From: Sphingopyxis sp.
GTDB taxonomy: Bacteria; Pseudomonadota; Alphaproteobacteria; Sphingomonadales; Sphingomonadaceae
Assembly (NCBI GenBank): GCA_013911715.1
Contig: JACEST010000131.1
Span: forward strand, 1-5,821
Direction: 5' to 3'
Length of the DNA: 5,821 bases
Of this stretch, positions 1 to 4,956 are shown one piece after another. Within the stretch, counting starts at the first letter, position 1. Every line of letters starts with the position of its first letter. Made by a program: the position numbers and the translations under genes. Under the pieces are notes generated by a model. The model made no database searches. It worked only from the letters and a program-made list of their open reading frames with translations, and was not told where the DNA came from.

Positions 1-311
1 TCGCCGATGTGCTCGCTGACCGGCTCGGTGAAAGCGGCAACCTCGCCGACACCCCCGACCGCACCCTCGCGGCGCACGAAGCGCAACTGGCGGAGTGGCC
101 CTTCACCCCCAATGGCAGCGAAGGCTATGCCAAGGCCGAAGTGACGCTGGGCGGCGTCAGCACCGCCGAGCTGTCGCAGCAGACGATGGAGGCGCGGCGC
201 GTCCCCGGCCTCCATTTCATCGGCGAAGCGGTCGATGTCACCGGCTGGCTCGGCGGCTATAATTTCCAATGGGCCTGGGCGAGTGGCAGCGCTGCCGCGG
301 AAGCGGTGTAG
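1..311 (+). CDS. HI0933/BaiN-family NAD(P)/FAD-dependent oxidoreductase, C-terminal part (5' end outside window)
   Basis: The open frame is already running at the left edge (first whole codon at 3) and ends at TAG 309-311, leaving about 102 residues. The tail carries the hallmark C-terminal signature of the HI0933-like flavoproteins (BaiN/YhiN, 'aminoacetone oxidase family'): GGVSTAEL, then TMEARRVPGLHFIGE, then DVTGWLGGYNFQWAW and a small-residue helix ASGSAAAEAV. In this family that segment closes the FAD site: the GE-x-x-D-V and GGYN elements contact the flavin. Members are cytosolic flavoproteins whose physiological substrate is usually unknown, so no specific reaction is assigned. The GTG at 9 is only an internal codon, because the frame stays open to the window edge. 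The gene converges on the M23 peptidase gene, with 46 bp between their stops. The family call is firm; the function is open. Confidence 0.9.
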   Translation, partial: ADVLADRLGESGNLADTPDRTLAAHEAQLAEWPFTPNGSEGYAKAEVTLGGVSTAELSQQTMEARRVPGLHFIGEAVDVTGWLGGYNFQWAWASGSAAAEAV

Positions 312-357
312 CGCCAGCAGAAGCGCTGCGGGCGGGGCGGTGTAGCCTCATCGACAT

Positions 358-1254
358 TCAAGGCGCACGAAATCGCCCCGGTCGCGACAGATCACGATCT
401 TCATAGCCCGAAAATTTGATCGGAATGGCCACGTCGCGTTCGCGCATCACGACAAAATGGAGGTGCGGCCCGCTGGTATAGCCGGTCATGCCGACGAAGC
501 CGATATGCTGGCCGCGCGCCACGCGATCGCCTTCCTTCACCAATAGGCCGCGATGGTCGAGGTGAACATAATGCGCCAGGCTTCCATCGCCGTGCAAAAT
601 GATGATCATATTGACGCGCGAAATCAGCTCGGGTCCGCCAGCTTCGCAAAACCAGTCCACCGCGCGCACCACCACGCCGTCACGCGCGGCATGGACCGGT
701 TCGCCGACCCCCAGCTGAAAATCGAGCGCATAGCGCGACGGTTCGGACTGGTGTGAAATTGTGCCGCCATATCCCTGGACAAGCCGAGAGGACGCCCCCG
801 ACTTGAACGGCAAGCGATAGCGGTAATCGAGGTCAGGAACGATCACAGCCGGGTCGCCCATATAGGATGATATACGCCAATCCGCGCGCGCCTTCGCGGC
901 GGCCGCGTCGCGGTTCAGGCCAGCAAATTCGAACAGCTTCGCGCGCGCAAACGGCGGCAGCACTAGCGTTCGGTCCGCAGCTTTTTCGCCACTCCGCGCC
1001 GACATGATGATTTCTGCGGCGACTGGCCTCAGGTTGACTGCCTCGAGCACCGCACCGCTTTCGCCCTCGGTCCATGCAATATGAACATTTTCATTGGCGC
1101 GCTCGAGCGTGTCGGCGGCGCTGCCGGTGAGGCAGCCCGTGGCCATATTCGCCCCATTTGGCGCCGCACCCGCGGTCGATGCTGCAGCGGCCCCGCCAGT
1201 GACCGCGAAAATGACGACCAAGCAGGCGTGCGCCGCCATGCGGAGATTCAGCAC
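358..1254 (-). CDS. Secreted M23-family (LytM-like) metallopeptidase
   Basis: This 298-residue protein is probably a periplasmic peptidoglycan-active or related Zn endopeptidase. The N-terminus (MLNLRMAAHACLVVIFAVTG, then AAAAS) is a Sec signal peptide, with cleavage expected near residues 24-30. Residues ~55-135 form a beta-rich N-terminal region I do not recognise. The M23 domain spans ~155-285: GYGGTISHQS with H168, YALDF with Zn-ligand-like D178, VGEPVHAARDGVV (183-195), HYVHLDH with H228 and H231, and the GPHLHF motif with H264 and H266. The first histidine lies further from the aspartate than in classical H-x3-D LytM (position D-4 is R174). I recall the same SH...YALDF arrangement from other proteobacterial M23 proteins, so the enzyme is probably active. 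The start is GTG 1254, because GGAG lies 6 nt upstream; the in-frame ATG at 1239 has no ribosome-binding site. Stop is TGA 358-360. The specific substrate is unknown. Confidence 0.9.
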   Translation of the reverse strand: MLNLRMAAHACLVVIFAVTGGAAAASTAGAAPNGANMATGCLTGSAADTLERANENVHIAWTEGESGAVLEAVNLRPVAAEIIMSARSGEKAADRTLVLPPFARAKLFEFAGLNRDAAAAKARADWRISSYMGDPAVIVPDLDYRYRLPFKSGASSRLVQGYGGTISHQSEPSRYALDFQLGVGEPVHAARDGVVVRAVDWFCEAGGPELISRVNMIIILHGDGSLAHYVHLDHRGLLVKEGDRVARGQHIGFVGMTGYTSGPHLHFVVMRERDVAIPIKFSGYEDRDLSRPGRFRAP

Positions 1255-1316
1255 AAATTGCTCCAGCTAACCAGTGTGTTGATCAAATAGCACACACAAT
1301 AGCGGAGAGCAATTTG
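1254..1316 (-). repeat. Nested inverted repeat / long imperfect hairpin over the M23 translation start
   Basis: Three arm pairs share one centre near 1285. The outer pair is CAAATTGCTC (1254-1263) with GAGCAATTTG (1307-1316), 10 bp perfect. The middle pair is GCTA (1266-1269) with TAGC (1300-1303). The inner pair is GTGTGT (1274-1279) with ACACAC (1292-1297), around a 12-base loop. That gives 20 base pairs in 63 nt. In an M23 transcript starting upstream of 1316, the 3' arm holds most of the GGAG and the first base of the GTG start, so folding would hide the initiation region. In the typA direction the structure begins 13 nt after the stop of the typA remnant, so it could be an old typA 3' UTR element. 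There is no U-tract, so it is not a canonical intrinsic terminator. A weak promoter-like pair inside it (TTGCTC 1307-1312, 17 bp, TATTTG 1284-1289, - strand) would start transcripts lacking the 5' arm. Confidence 0.6.
1261..1264 (-). promoter_or_regulatory. Ribosome-binding site (GGAG) that decides the GTG start of the M23 gene
   Basis: On the - strand the sequence reads TGGAGC, six bases, then GTG CTG AAT. GGAG at this spacing supports GTG 1254 over the ATG five codons later, which is preceded only by CTGAATCTCCGC. The site lies in the arm of the surrounding inverted repeat, so its accessibility may depend on RNA folding. Confidence 0.6.
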
Positions 1317-1329
1317 CGCGCGACCGGGC

Positions 1330-1476
1330 TTAATCCGCTTCCTTCTTGCGCTCGTGCGGGTCGGGCATTGCTTTGCGGATGCGGATGTTTTTCGGCGTCA
1401 CTTCGACCATTTCGTCATCGTCGATATGCGCGATCGCGTGTTCGAGCGTCATGCGTTTCGGCGGGGTCAGGCGGAT
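1330..1476 (-). pseudogene. Orphan 3'-end remnant of typA (48 codons plus stop)
   Basis: Read on the - strand, 1476 to 1330 encodes the last 48 residues of a TypA protein and a TAA stop. It begins IRLTPPKRMTLEHAIAHIDD, includes VTPKNIRIRKAM, and ends HERKKEAD. It matches residues 558-605 or so of the intact TypA encoded at 2142-3974. Positions 1341-1476 align with 2168-2303 without a gap: 120 of 136 bases are identical, and the 16 differences fall in 16 codons, 13 of them synonymous. Residue changes relative to intact TypA are H for Q, H for Y and P for L, and the tail is 5 residues shorter. Homology stops abruptly at 1476, and an in-frame TGA (1486-1488) lies just upstream, so there is no start, ribosome-binding site or GTPase portion. 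The fragment itself shows no decay, which suggests it was severed recently or was exchanged between strains. It lies 14 bp beyond the vapC stop. Confidence 0.85.
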
Positions 1477-1490
1477 GGTGGTCGGTCACG

Positions 1491-1877
1491 CTACCAAATC
1501 CGCTCGACGCCAAACCCGTCGAATAGCGTTTCGTTCGACACCAGCGGGATTCTCTCCGCCAATGATTGGGCAATCAACAGCCGGTCAAACGGGTCCTTAT
1601 GATCGATGGCAAGGCTGCCGGCCAGACTGGCATGTTCGAACGAGATGGCAAGGGATTCGAAATCAAAATCGACTAGCGACAATATGCCGTCACGGATGAA
1701 TGGCGCCGCCTCCGACAATTTCCCGAGGCGGTGTTTGAGACAGATTTCCATTGCCGAAACCGCGCTGATGACGGCGACATGGTCATCGGAAGCCAAATGT
1801 TCGCGTGCCGCAGCGGACAGGCGCGGCGACTCCATTAGGGTCCACAGCAGAGTATGGGTGTCGAGCAGCAGCCTCAA
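1491..1877 (-). CDS. vapC: VapC-type PIN-domain ribonuclease toxin
   Basis: This 128-residue PIN-domain toxin is predicted to be a Mg2+-dependent RNase held inactive by the antitoxin encoded just upstream. VapC family members cut tRNA or rRNA; the target here is unknown. Visible motifs are RLLLDTHTLLW with acidic D6, SAVSAMEICLKHRLGKL with E44, DHKDPFDRLL with D95 and D98, and the family C-terminus LVSNETLFDGFGVERIW with N115/E116 at the last metal-site position. The chosen start is TTG 1875-1877. It overlaps the antitoxin's TGA as TTGA, is preceded by GGGGA at 5 nt, and gives the usual N-terminus MRLLLDTHTLLW. A GTG at 1887-1889 would add four residues but lacks a ribosome-binding site. Stop is TAG 1491-1493. 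Two sampled 60-base lines are 53-57% GC, below neighbouring typA, which fits acquired DNA. The frame is intact. Confidence 0.9.
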   Translation of the reverse strand: MRLLLDTHTLLWTLMESPRLSAAAREHLASDDHVAVISAVSAMEICLKHRLGKLSEAAPFIRDGILSLVDFDFESLAISFEHASLAGSLAIDHKDPFDRLLIAQSLAERIPLVSNETLFDGFGVERIW

Positions 1878-2110
1878 TCCAGTCCCCACGCCGCAAGTTC
1901 ATCATCGGGTAACGGCTCGAAGAAAGCGTCGCTGAGCTCGAATTGGCCCTTGAATGCACCCAGCAACTTACGCTTCTTGGGCTTTTCCATTGGCACCAGT
2001 CGCGCCACCGGCTCTTTGCCGCGCGCGATAATCACTTCTTCCCCAGCTTCGACAAGCGCGAGCAGCTTGGAAAGATTGGTTTTGGCTTCGTGAACATTGA
2101 CCTGTGTCAT
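1874..2110 (-). CDS. vapB: Phd/YefM-type antitoxin (VapB) of the vapBC module
   Basis: This 78-residue antitoxin has the Phd/YefM N-terminal DNA-binding and dimerisation fold: MTQVNVHEAKTNLSKLLALV, then EAGEEVIIARGKEPVARLVP (residues 1-40). A basic linker KPKKRK is followed by a C-terminal toxin-binding tail containing FKGQFELSDAFFEPLPDDEL. In this family the N-terminal half binds the operator and the tail wraps the PIN-domain toxin. The ATG at 2108-2110 has no clear Shine-Dalgarno sequence, and the stop TGA 1874-1876 overlaps the toxin's start by coupling. Two TTAGCTAA palindromes just upstream are the likely autoregulatory operator. Sampled lines are 52-58% GC, versus up to 75% in typA. The pair is called vapBC by the PIN-domain toxin; the antitoxin fold is Phd-like rather than AbrB-like, which is common for such pairs. 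Confidence 0.9.
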   Translation of the reverse strand: MTQVNVHEAKTNLSKLLALVEAGEEVIIARGKEPVARLVPMEKPKKRKLLGAFKGQFELSDAFFEPLPDDELAAWGLD

Positions 2111-2116
2111 ATTCTT

Positions 2117-2145
2117 GGGTTAGCTAATATCTTAGCTAATGTCAA
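2117..2145 (-). promoter_or_regulatory. Candidate vapBC promoter with its -35 inside the typA stop codon
   Basis: On the - strand, a consensus -35 TTGACA (2140-2145) contains the typA TGA stop. It is followed after 17 bp by a weak -10-like TAACCC (2117-2122). The implied start of transcription is at or next to the vapB ATG, so the mRNA could be leaderless, in keeping with the missing Shine-Dalgarno sequence. The twin palindromes fill the spacer and touch the -10, so bound antitoxin would block polymerase. The -10 is poor, so this is tentative. Confidence 0.4.
2120..2139. promoter_or_regulatory. Probable vapBC operator: twin TTAGCTAA palindromes
   Basis: TTAGCTAA, a perfect 8-bp palindrome, occurs at 2120-2127 and again at 2132-2139. 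The two form a 12-bp period (TTAGCTAATATC / TTAGCTAATGTC). The pair lies 10-29 bp upstream of the antitoxin ATG in the most AT-rich part of the window (25 of 60 bases are G/C in 2101-2160). Tandem short palindromes at this position are typical of operators bound by Phd/YefM antitoxin dimers. The assignment is by position and symmetry. Confidence 0.6.
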
Positions 2146-3974
2146 GCCGCTTCCTTCTTGCGCGATGCCTTCTTGCGCTCGTGCGGGTCGAGCATCGCTT
2201 TGCGGATACGGATGTTTTTCGGGGTTACTTCGACCATTTCATCGTCGTCGATATAGGCAATGGCCTGTTCCAGCGTCATGCGCTTGGGCGGCGTCAGGCG
2301 GATCTGATCATCCTTACCGGTCGAGCGGAAGTTGGTCAGTTGCTTCGACTTCATCGGGTTGACTTCAAGGTCGTCGGGCTTGGCGTTCTCGCCGATGATC
2401 ATGCCTTCGTACAGCGCCTCGCCGGGCGAGACGAACAAGATGCCGCGCTCTTCGAGCGGACCGAGGGCATAGGCGACCGCTTCGCCCGCGCCGTTCGAAA
2501 TCAGCACGCCATTCTGACGCCCGGCGATCACGCCTTTGTGGGGGCCATATTTTTCGAACAAGCGGTTCATGATGCCGGTGCCGCGCGTGTCAGACAGAAA
2601 TTCGCCATGATAGCCGATCAGCCCGCGCGAGGGGCCCGAAAAGGTGATGCGCGTCTTGCCGCCGCCGCTGGGACGCATATCGGTCAGCTCAGCTTTGCGG
2701 ACCTGCATTTTTTCGACGACCGTGCCCGAATGTTCGTCGTCGACGTCGATCATCACGACTTCATAAGGCTCGGTGCGGTGACCTGCATCGTCGGTGCCGA
2801 ACAGCACGCGCGGGCGACTGATCCCCAGTTCAAAGCCTTCGCGGCGCATCGTTTCGATGAGCACGCCCAATTGCAATTCGCCGCGCCCGGCGACTTCGAA
2901 GCTGTCCTTGTCGGCGCTTTCAGTGACGCGAATGGCGACATTGGTTTCGGCCTCGCGCAGCAGGCGGTCGCGGATCATGCGGCTCGTCACCTTGGTGCCC
3001 TCGCGGCCCGCCATCGGCGAATCGTTCACGGCAAAGCGCATCGACAGCGTCGGCGGGTCAATCGGCTGCGCGGGGATCGGAACGCTGACGCTGGTGTCGG
3101 CGATGGTGTTCGACACGGTCGCCTGCGCGAGGCCGGCGATGGCGACAATGTCGCCGGCGCGGGCTTCATCGACGGGCACGCGCTCGAGCCCGCGAAAGGC
3201 GAGCAGTTTCGATGCCCGGCCGGTTTCGATCACCTTGCCGTCCATGTCGATCGCATGGATTGGCTGGTTGACCTTGATCGTGCCTGACTGGACACGCCCC
3301 GTCAGCACGCGGCCGATGAAATTGTCGCGGTCGAGCAAAGTCGCAAGGAAGCTGAACGGGCCATCTTCGTCGAGGCCCGGCGTCGGCACATGGCTAATGA
3401 TCGTGTCGAACAGCGGGCCGAGGTCGCCTTCGCGCGCGTTCATGTCGTGGCTCGCGAAACCGGCGCGGCCCGAGGCATAAAGGATCGGGAAATCAAGCTG
3501 TTCGTCGCTGGCCTCGAGCGTCAGGAACAGTTCGAAACATTCGTCGAGCACTTCGGCGGCGCGCGCGTCGCTGCGGTCGATCTTGTTGACGACGACAATG
3601 GGCTTCAAACCCAGCGCGAGCGCCTTGCCGGTCACAAATTTGGTCTGCGGCATCGGCCCTTCGGCGGCGTCGACGAGCAGGATGACGCCGTCGACCATGC
3701 TCAAAATGCGCTCCACCTCGCCGCCGAAATCGGCGTGGCCCGGCGTGTCGACGATGTTGATGCGCACCATTTCGCCCTTATGCTCGCGCTCGACGCTGGT
3801 GCATTTGGCGAGGATGGTGATCCCGCGTTCCTTTTCCAGATCGTTCGAATCCATCGCGCGTTCTTCGACGCGCTGATTGTCGCGAAACGTGCCCGATTGG
3901 CGGAAAAGCTGATCAACCAGCGTGGTCTTGCCGTGATCGACGTGCGCGATAATGGCGATATTGCGGAGCGACAT
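2142..3974 (-). CDS. typA: Ribosome-associated translational GTPase TypA/BipA
   Basis: This 610-residue protein is the usual length for the family (E. coli BipA is 607). BipA/TypA binds the 70S ribosome like EF-G, supports ribosome assembly and stress or low-temperature growth, and hydrolyses GTP. GTPase motifs are G1 AHVDHGKT (10-17), the switch I segment ERGITI (49-54), G3 DTPGH (76-80), G4 NKID (130-133) and G5 YASG (166-169). Domain II, the EF-G III-like and V-like domains, and the BipA-specific C-terminal domain follow; the basic element VTPKNIRIRKAML lies near the end. The start is ATG 3972-3974, giving the canonical MSLRNIAIIAHVDHGKT; no strong ribosome-binding site is seen. It begins 56 nt after the cytochrome gene's stop and may be partly co-transcribed with it. 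Its stop TGA (2142-2144) lies inside the candidate vapBC -35. The last 53 codons exist as a diverged second copy downstream, so this gene may be a chimera. Confidence 0.97.
   Translation of the reverse strand: MSLRNIAIIAHVDHGKTTLVDQLFRQSGTFRDNQRVEERAMDSNDLEKERGITILAKCTSVEREHKGEMVRINIVDTPGHADFGGEVERILSMVDGVILLVDAAEGPMPQTKFVTGKALALGLKPIVVVNKIDRSDARAAEVLDECFELFLTLEASDEQLDFPILYASGRAGFASHDMNAREGDLGPLFDTIISHVPTPGLDEDGPFSFLATLLDRDNFIGRVLTGRVQSGTIKVNQPIHAIDMDGKVIETGRASKLLAFRGLERVPVDEARAGDIVAIAGLAQATVSNTIADTSVSVPIPAQPIDPPTLSMRFAVNDSPMAGREGTKVTSRMIRDRLLREAETNVAIRVTESADKDSFEVAGRGELQLGVLIETMRREGFELGISRPRVLFGTDDAGHRTEPYEVVMIDVDDEHSGTVVEKMQVRKAELTDMRPSGGGKTRITFSGPSRGLIGYHGEFLSDTRGTGIMNRLFEKYGPHKGVIAGRQNGVLISNGAGEAVAYALGPLEERGILFVSPGEALYEGMIIGENAKPDDLEVNPMKSKQLTNFRSTGKDDQIRLTPPKRMTLEQAIAYIDDDEMVEVTPKNIRIRKAMLDPHERKKASRKKEAA
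2147..2303 (-). repeat. Duplicated typA 3' end, copy inside intact typA
   Basis: This segment encodes residues 558-609 of TypA, and 2168-2303 pairs gaplessly with 1341-1476 (88% identity). It differs from the remnant in length by 15 bp. The extra bases lie between two copies of CCTTCTTGCGC (2153-2163 and 2168-2178), and the remnant has only one copy (1341-1351). This yields the longer tail KKASRKKEAA in place of KKEAD, so the length difference is explained by gain or loss of one short-repeat unit. Confidence 0.8.
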
Positions 3975-4030
3975 GGGAATATGGGCCTTATGGGAGCGCG
4001 GGGCAGCATTGCCGCCGGATGCGCGCGCCC

Positions 4031-4945
4031 TTAGCGACTATCCTGCTGCGGCGCAACAAATCCCAGCTTGGCGGGATTGTAGAGCGAGCGTTGCGCGTTC
4101 CTCCGGAGCCGAGCCGCGAGCGTTGCTTGAAAATCGGCGCGCCAGGTTTTCGCCGCAACTGCAAAAGCATCGGGCCGATCCGCCAGATCGTTCAGGGCAG
4201 CCAGCGCGCGCGACGAACGCAGCAGCTGATCGCGCTCACGGCGGAACGACGGCGCGAGATAGCGTTCGGCGATCACCCCCAACTGATGCCGGCCCGCCGC
4301 GATCAGGGCGCGCACGGCCTTGGTGTCGCCGCGCGCGGCCATATCGACCGCACCATCGATCGCAGCGCGCACCAAATGCAGCTGGTCCTCGATGCTGCGC
4401 CGCGCTTTCCAATCGCCGCCATCACAGCCGCGGACCGCGCGAACATAATGCCCCAAAGCCGCCAGCATCGCCGGGGTCGGCTCCTGTCCGGCAAACTCGT
4501 CGACAATCAATGTGCGGATGAAGGGTTCGAGCGCGCCCGCCGCCGGTTCGCGCGCCACTTTGCCGGGGCGCGCGAGGTCGGGAATCGCCACCGGGTCGAA
4601 CCGCCCGTTGCCGCGCGCTGCGCTGAAAAAGCTGTTCGTTACATCGGCGGTTCCCGGCGTGTCGGACACCCCCGACATCAGGAAATGATTGTTGCCGCGT
4701 CCGTTGACATGGCAACTGGCGCAGCTCAACCCCGCCTTGGCGGCCTGCCCGCCGAGCAGGGCGGGACTGTTGAACAGCGCCTGCCCGGCGTGGCCCTGCA
4801 GCGTATTTTCGCCCGCATATCGCGGGCACGCCGAGGGCTGCGTCGTCAGGGCCGCCAGCTCTGCCCCCGGTGCGGTCCAGCGCAGTACTTCGAAGGTGGC
4901 GGGCGTGGCGGCAGGCGCGACCACTGCAAGCGCGCCCGCCAGCAT
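4031..4945 (-). CDS. Secreted mono-haem c-type cytochrome-like protein
   Basis: This 304-residue exported protein has a single haem-attachment motif CASCH (75-79) within AGLSCASCHVNGRGNNHF; M90 is a possible axial ligand. The surroundings (GQALFNSPALLG, then SGVSDTPGTADVTNSFFSAA, then FDPVAIPDL) resemble the N-terminal haem domain of the cytochrome c peroxidase/MauG group. No second CxxCH is present, so a di-haem peroxidase is not supported. The C-terminal half (~175-304) is helical, charged and unrecognised. C40 and C174 could form a disulfide. The N-terminus MLAGALAVVAPAATPA is a hydrophobic export signal without the usual basic residue. The in-frame upstream codons would supply KLIAGG, but only via a CTG overlapping the TPR gene's stop, so ATG 4945 is kept with modest certainty. 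It lies 11 nt after the TPR gene's stop, so the two share an operon. Stop is TAA 4031-4033. The electron partner is unknown. Confidence 0.8.
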   Translation of the reverse strand: MLAGALAVVAPAATPATFEVLRWTAPGAELAALTTQPSACPRYAGENTLQGHAGQALFNSPALLGGQAAKAGLSCASCHVNGRGNNHFLMSGVSDTPGTADVTNSFFSAARGNGRFDPVAIPDLARPGKVAREPAAGALEPFIRTLIVDEFAGQEPTPAMLAALGHYVRAVRGCDGGDWKARRSIEDQLHLVRAAIDGAVDMAARGDTKAVRALIAAGRHQLGVIAERYLAPSFRRERDQLLRSSRALAALNDLADRPDAFAVAAKTWRADFQATLAARLRRNAQRSLYNPAKLGFVAPQQDSR

Positions 4946-4956
4946 CCCGCCCGCAA

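Larger units (their letters stand above)
1335..2146 (-). mobile_element. Putative acquired segment: vapBC bracketed by duplicated typA 3' ends
   Basis: The vapBC module is flanked on both sides by typA 3'-end sequence in the same orientation: the remnant (1335-1476) and the end of intact typA (2147-2303). A 17-bp identical stretch, CCGCTTCCTTCTTGCGC, occurs at 1335-1351 and 2147-2163, 812 bp apart, and the main homology block is offset by 827 bp. There is no recombinase, transposase or terminal inverted repeat in the interval. The exact limits are therefore unknown, and entry by homologous exchange is as likely as site-specific integration. The limits given here run from the 17-bp repeat on one side to the base before it on the other. 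Confidence 0.4.

Noticed and set aside
312..357. Possible terminator between the convergent flavoprotein and M23 genes
   Set aside because: Only a weak, interrupted CAGC/GCTG pairing is visible and there is no T-run on either strand.
1254..1316. Hairpin as an intrinsic terminator for typA/vapBC
   Set aside because: The stem is long but interrupted, AT-rich at its base, and followed by no U-tract, so a canonical terminator is not supported.
1335..1476. The duplicated typA ends as true att sites of an integrase
   Set aside because: The 136-bp block is too long and too diverged (88%) for att core repeats, and no integrase is present. Only the 17-bp identical stretch could be a core, and it is equally explained by coding homology.
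2139..3287. Long + strand open frame (382 codons) opposite typA
   Set aside because: It is antisense to a fully supported typA gene, has no recognisable domain, and its composition follows from GC-rich codon bias on the other strand.
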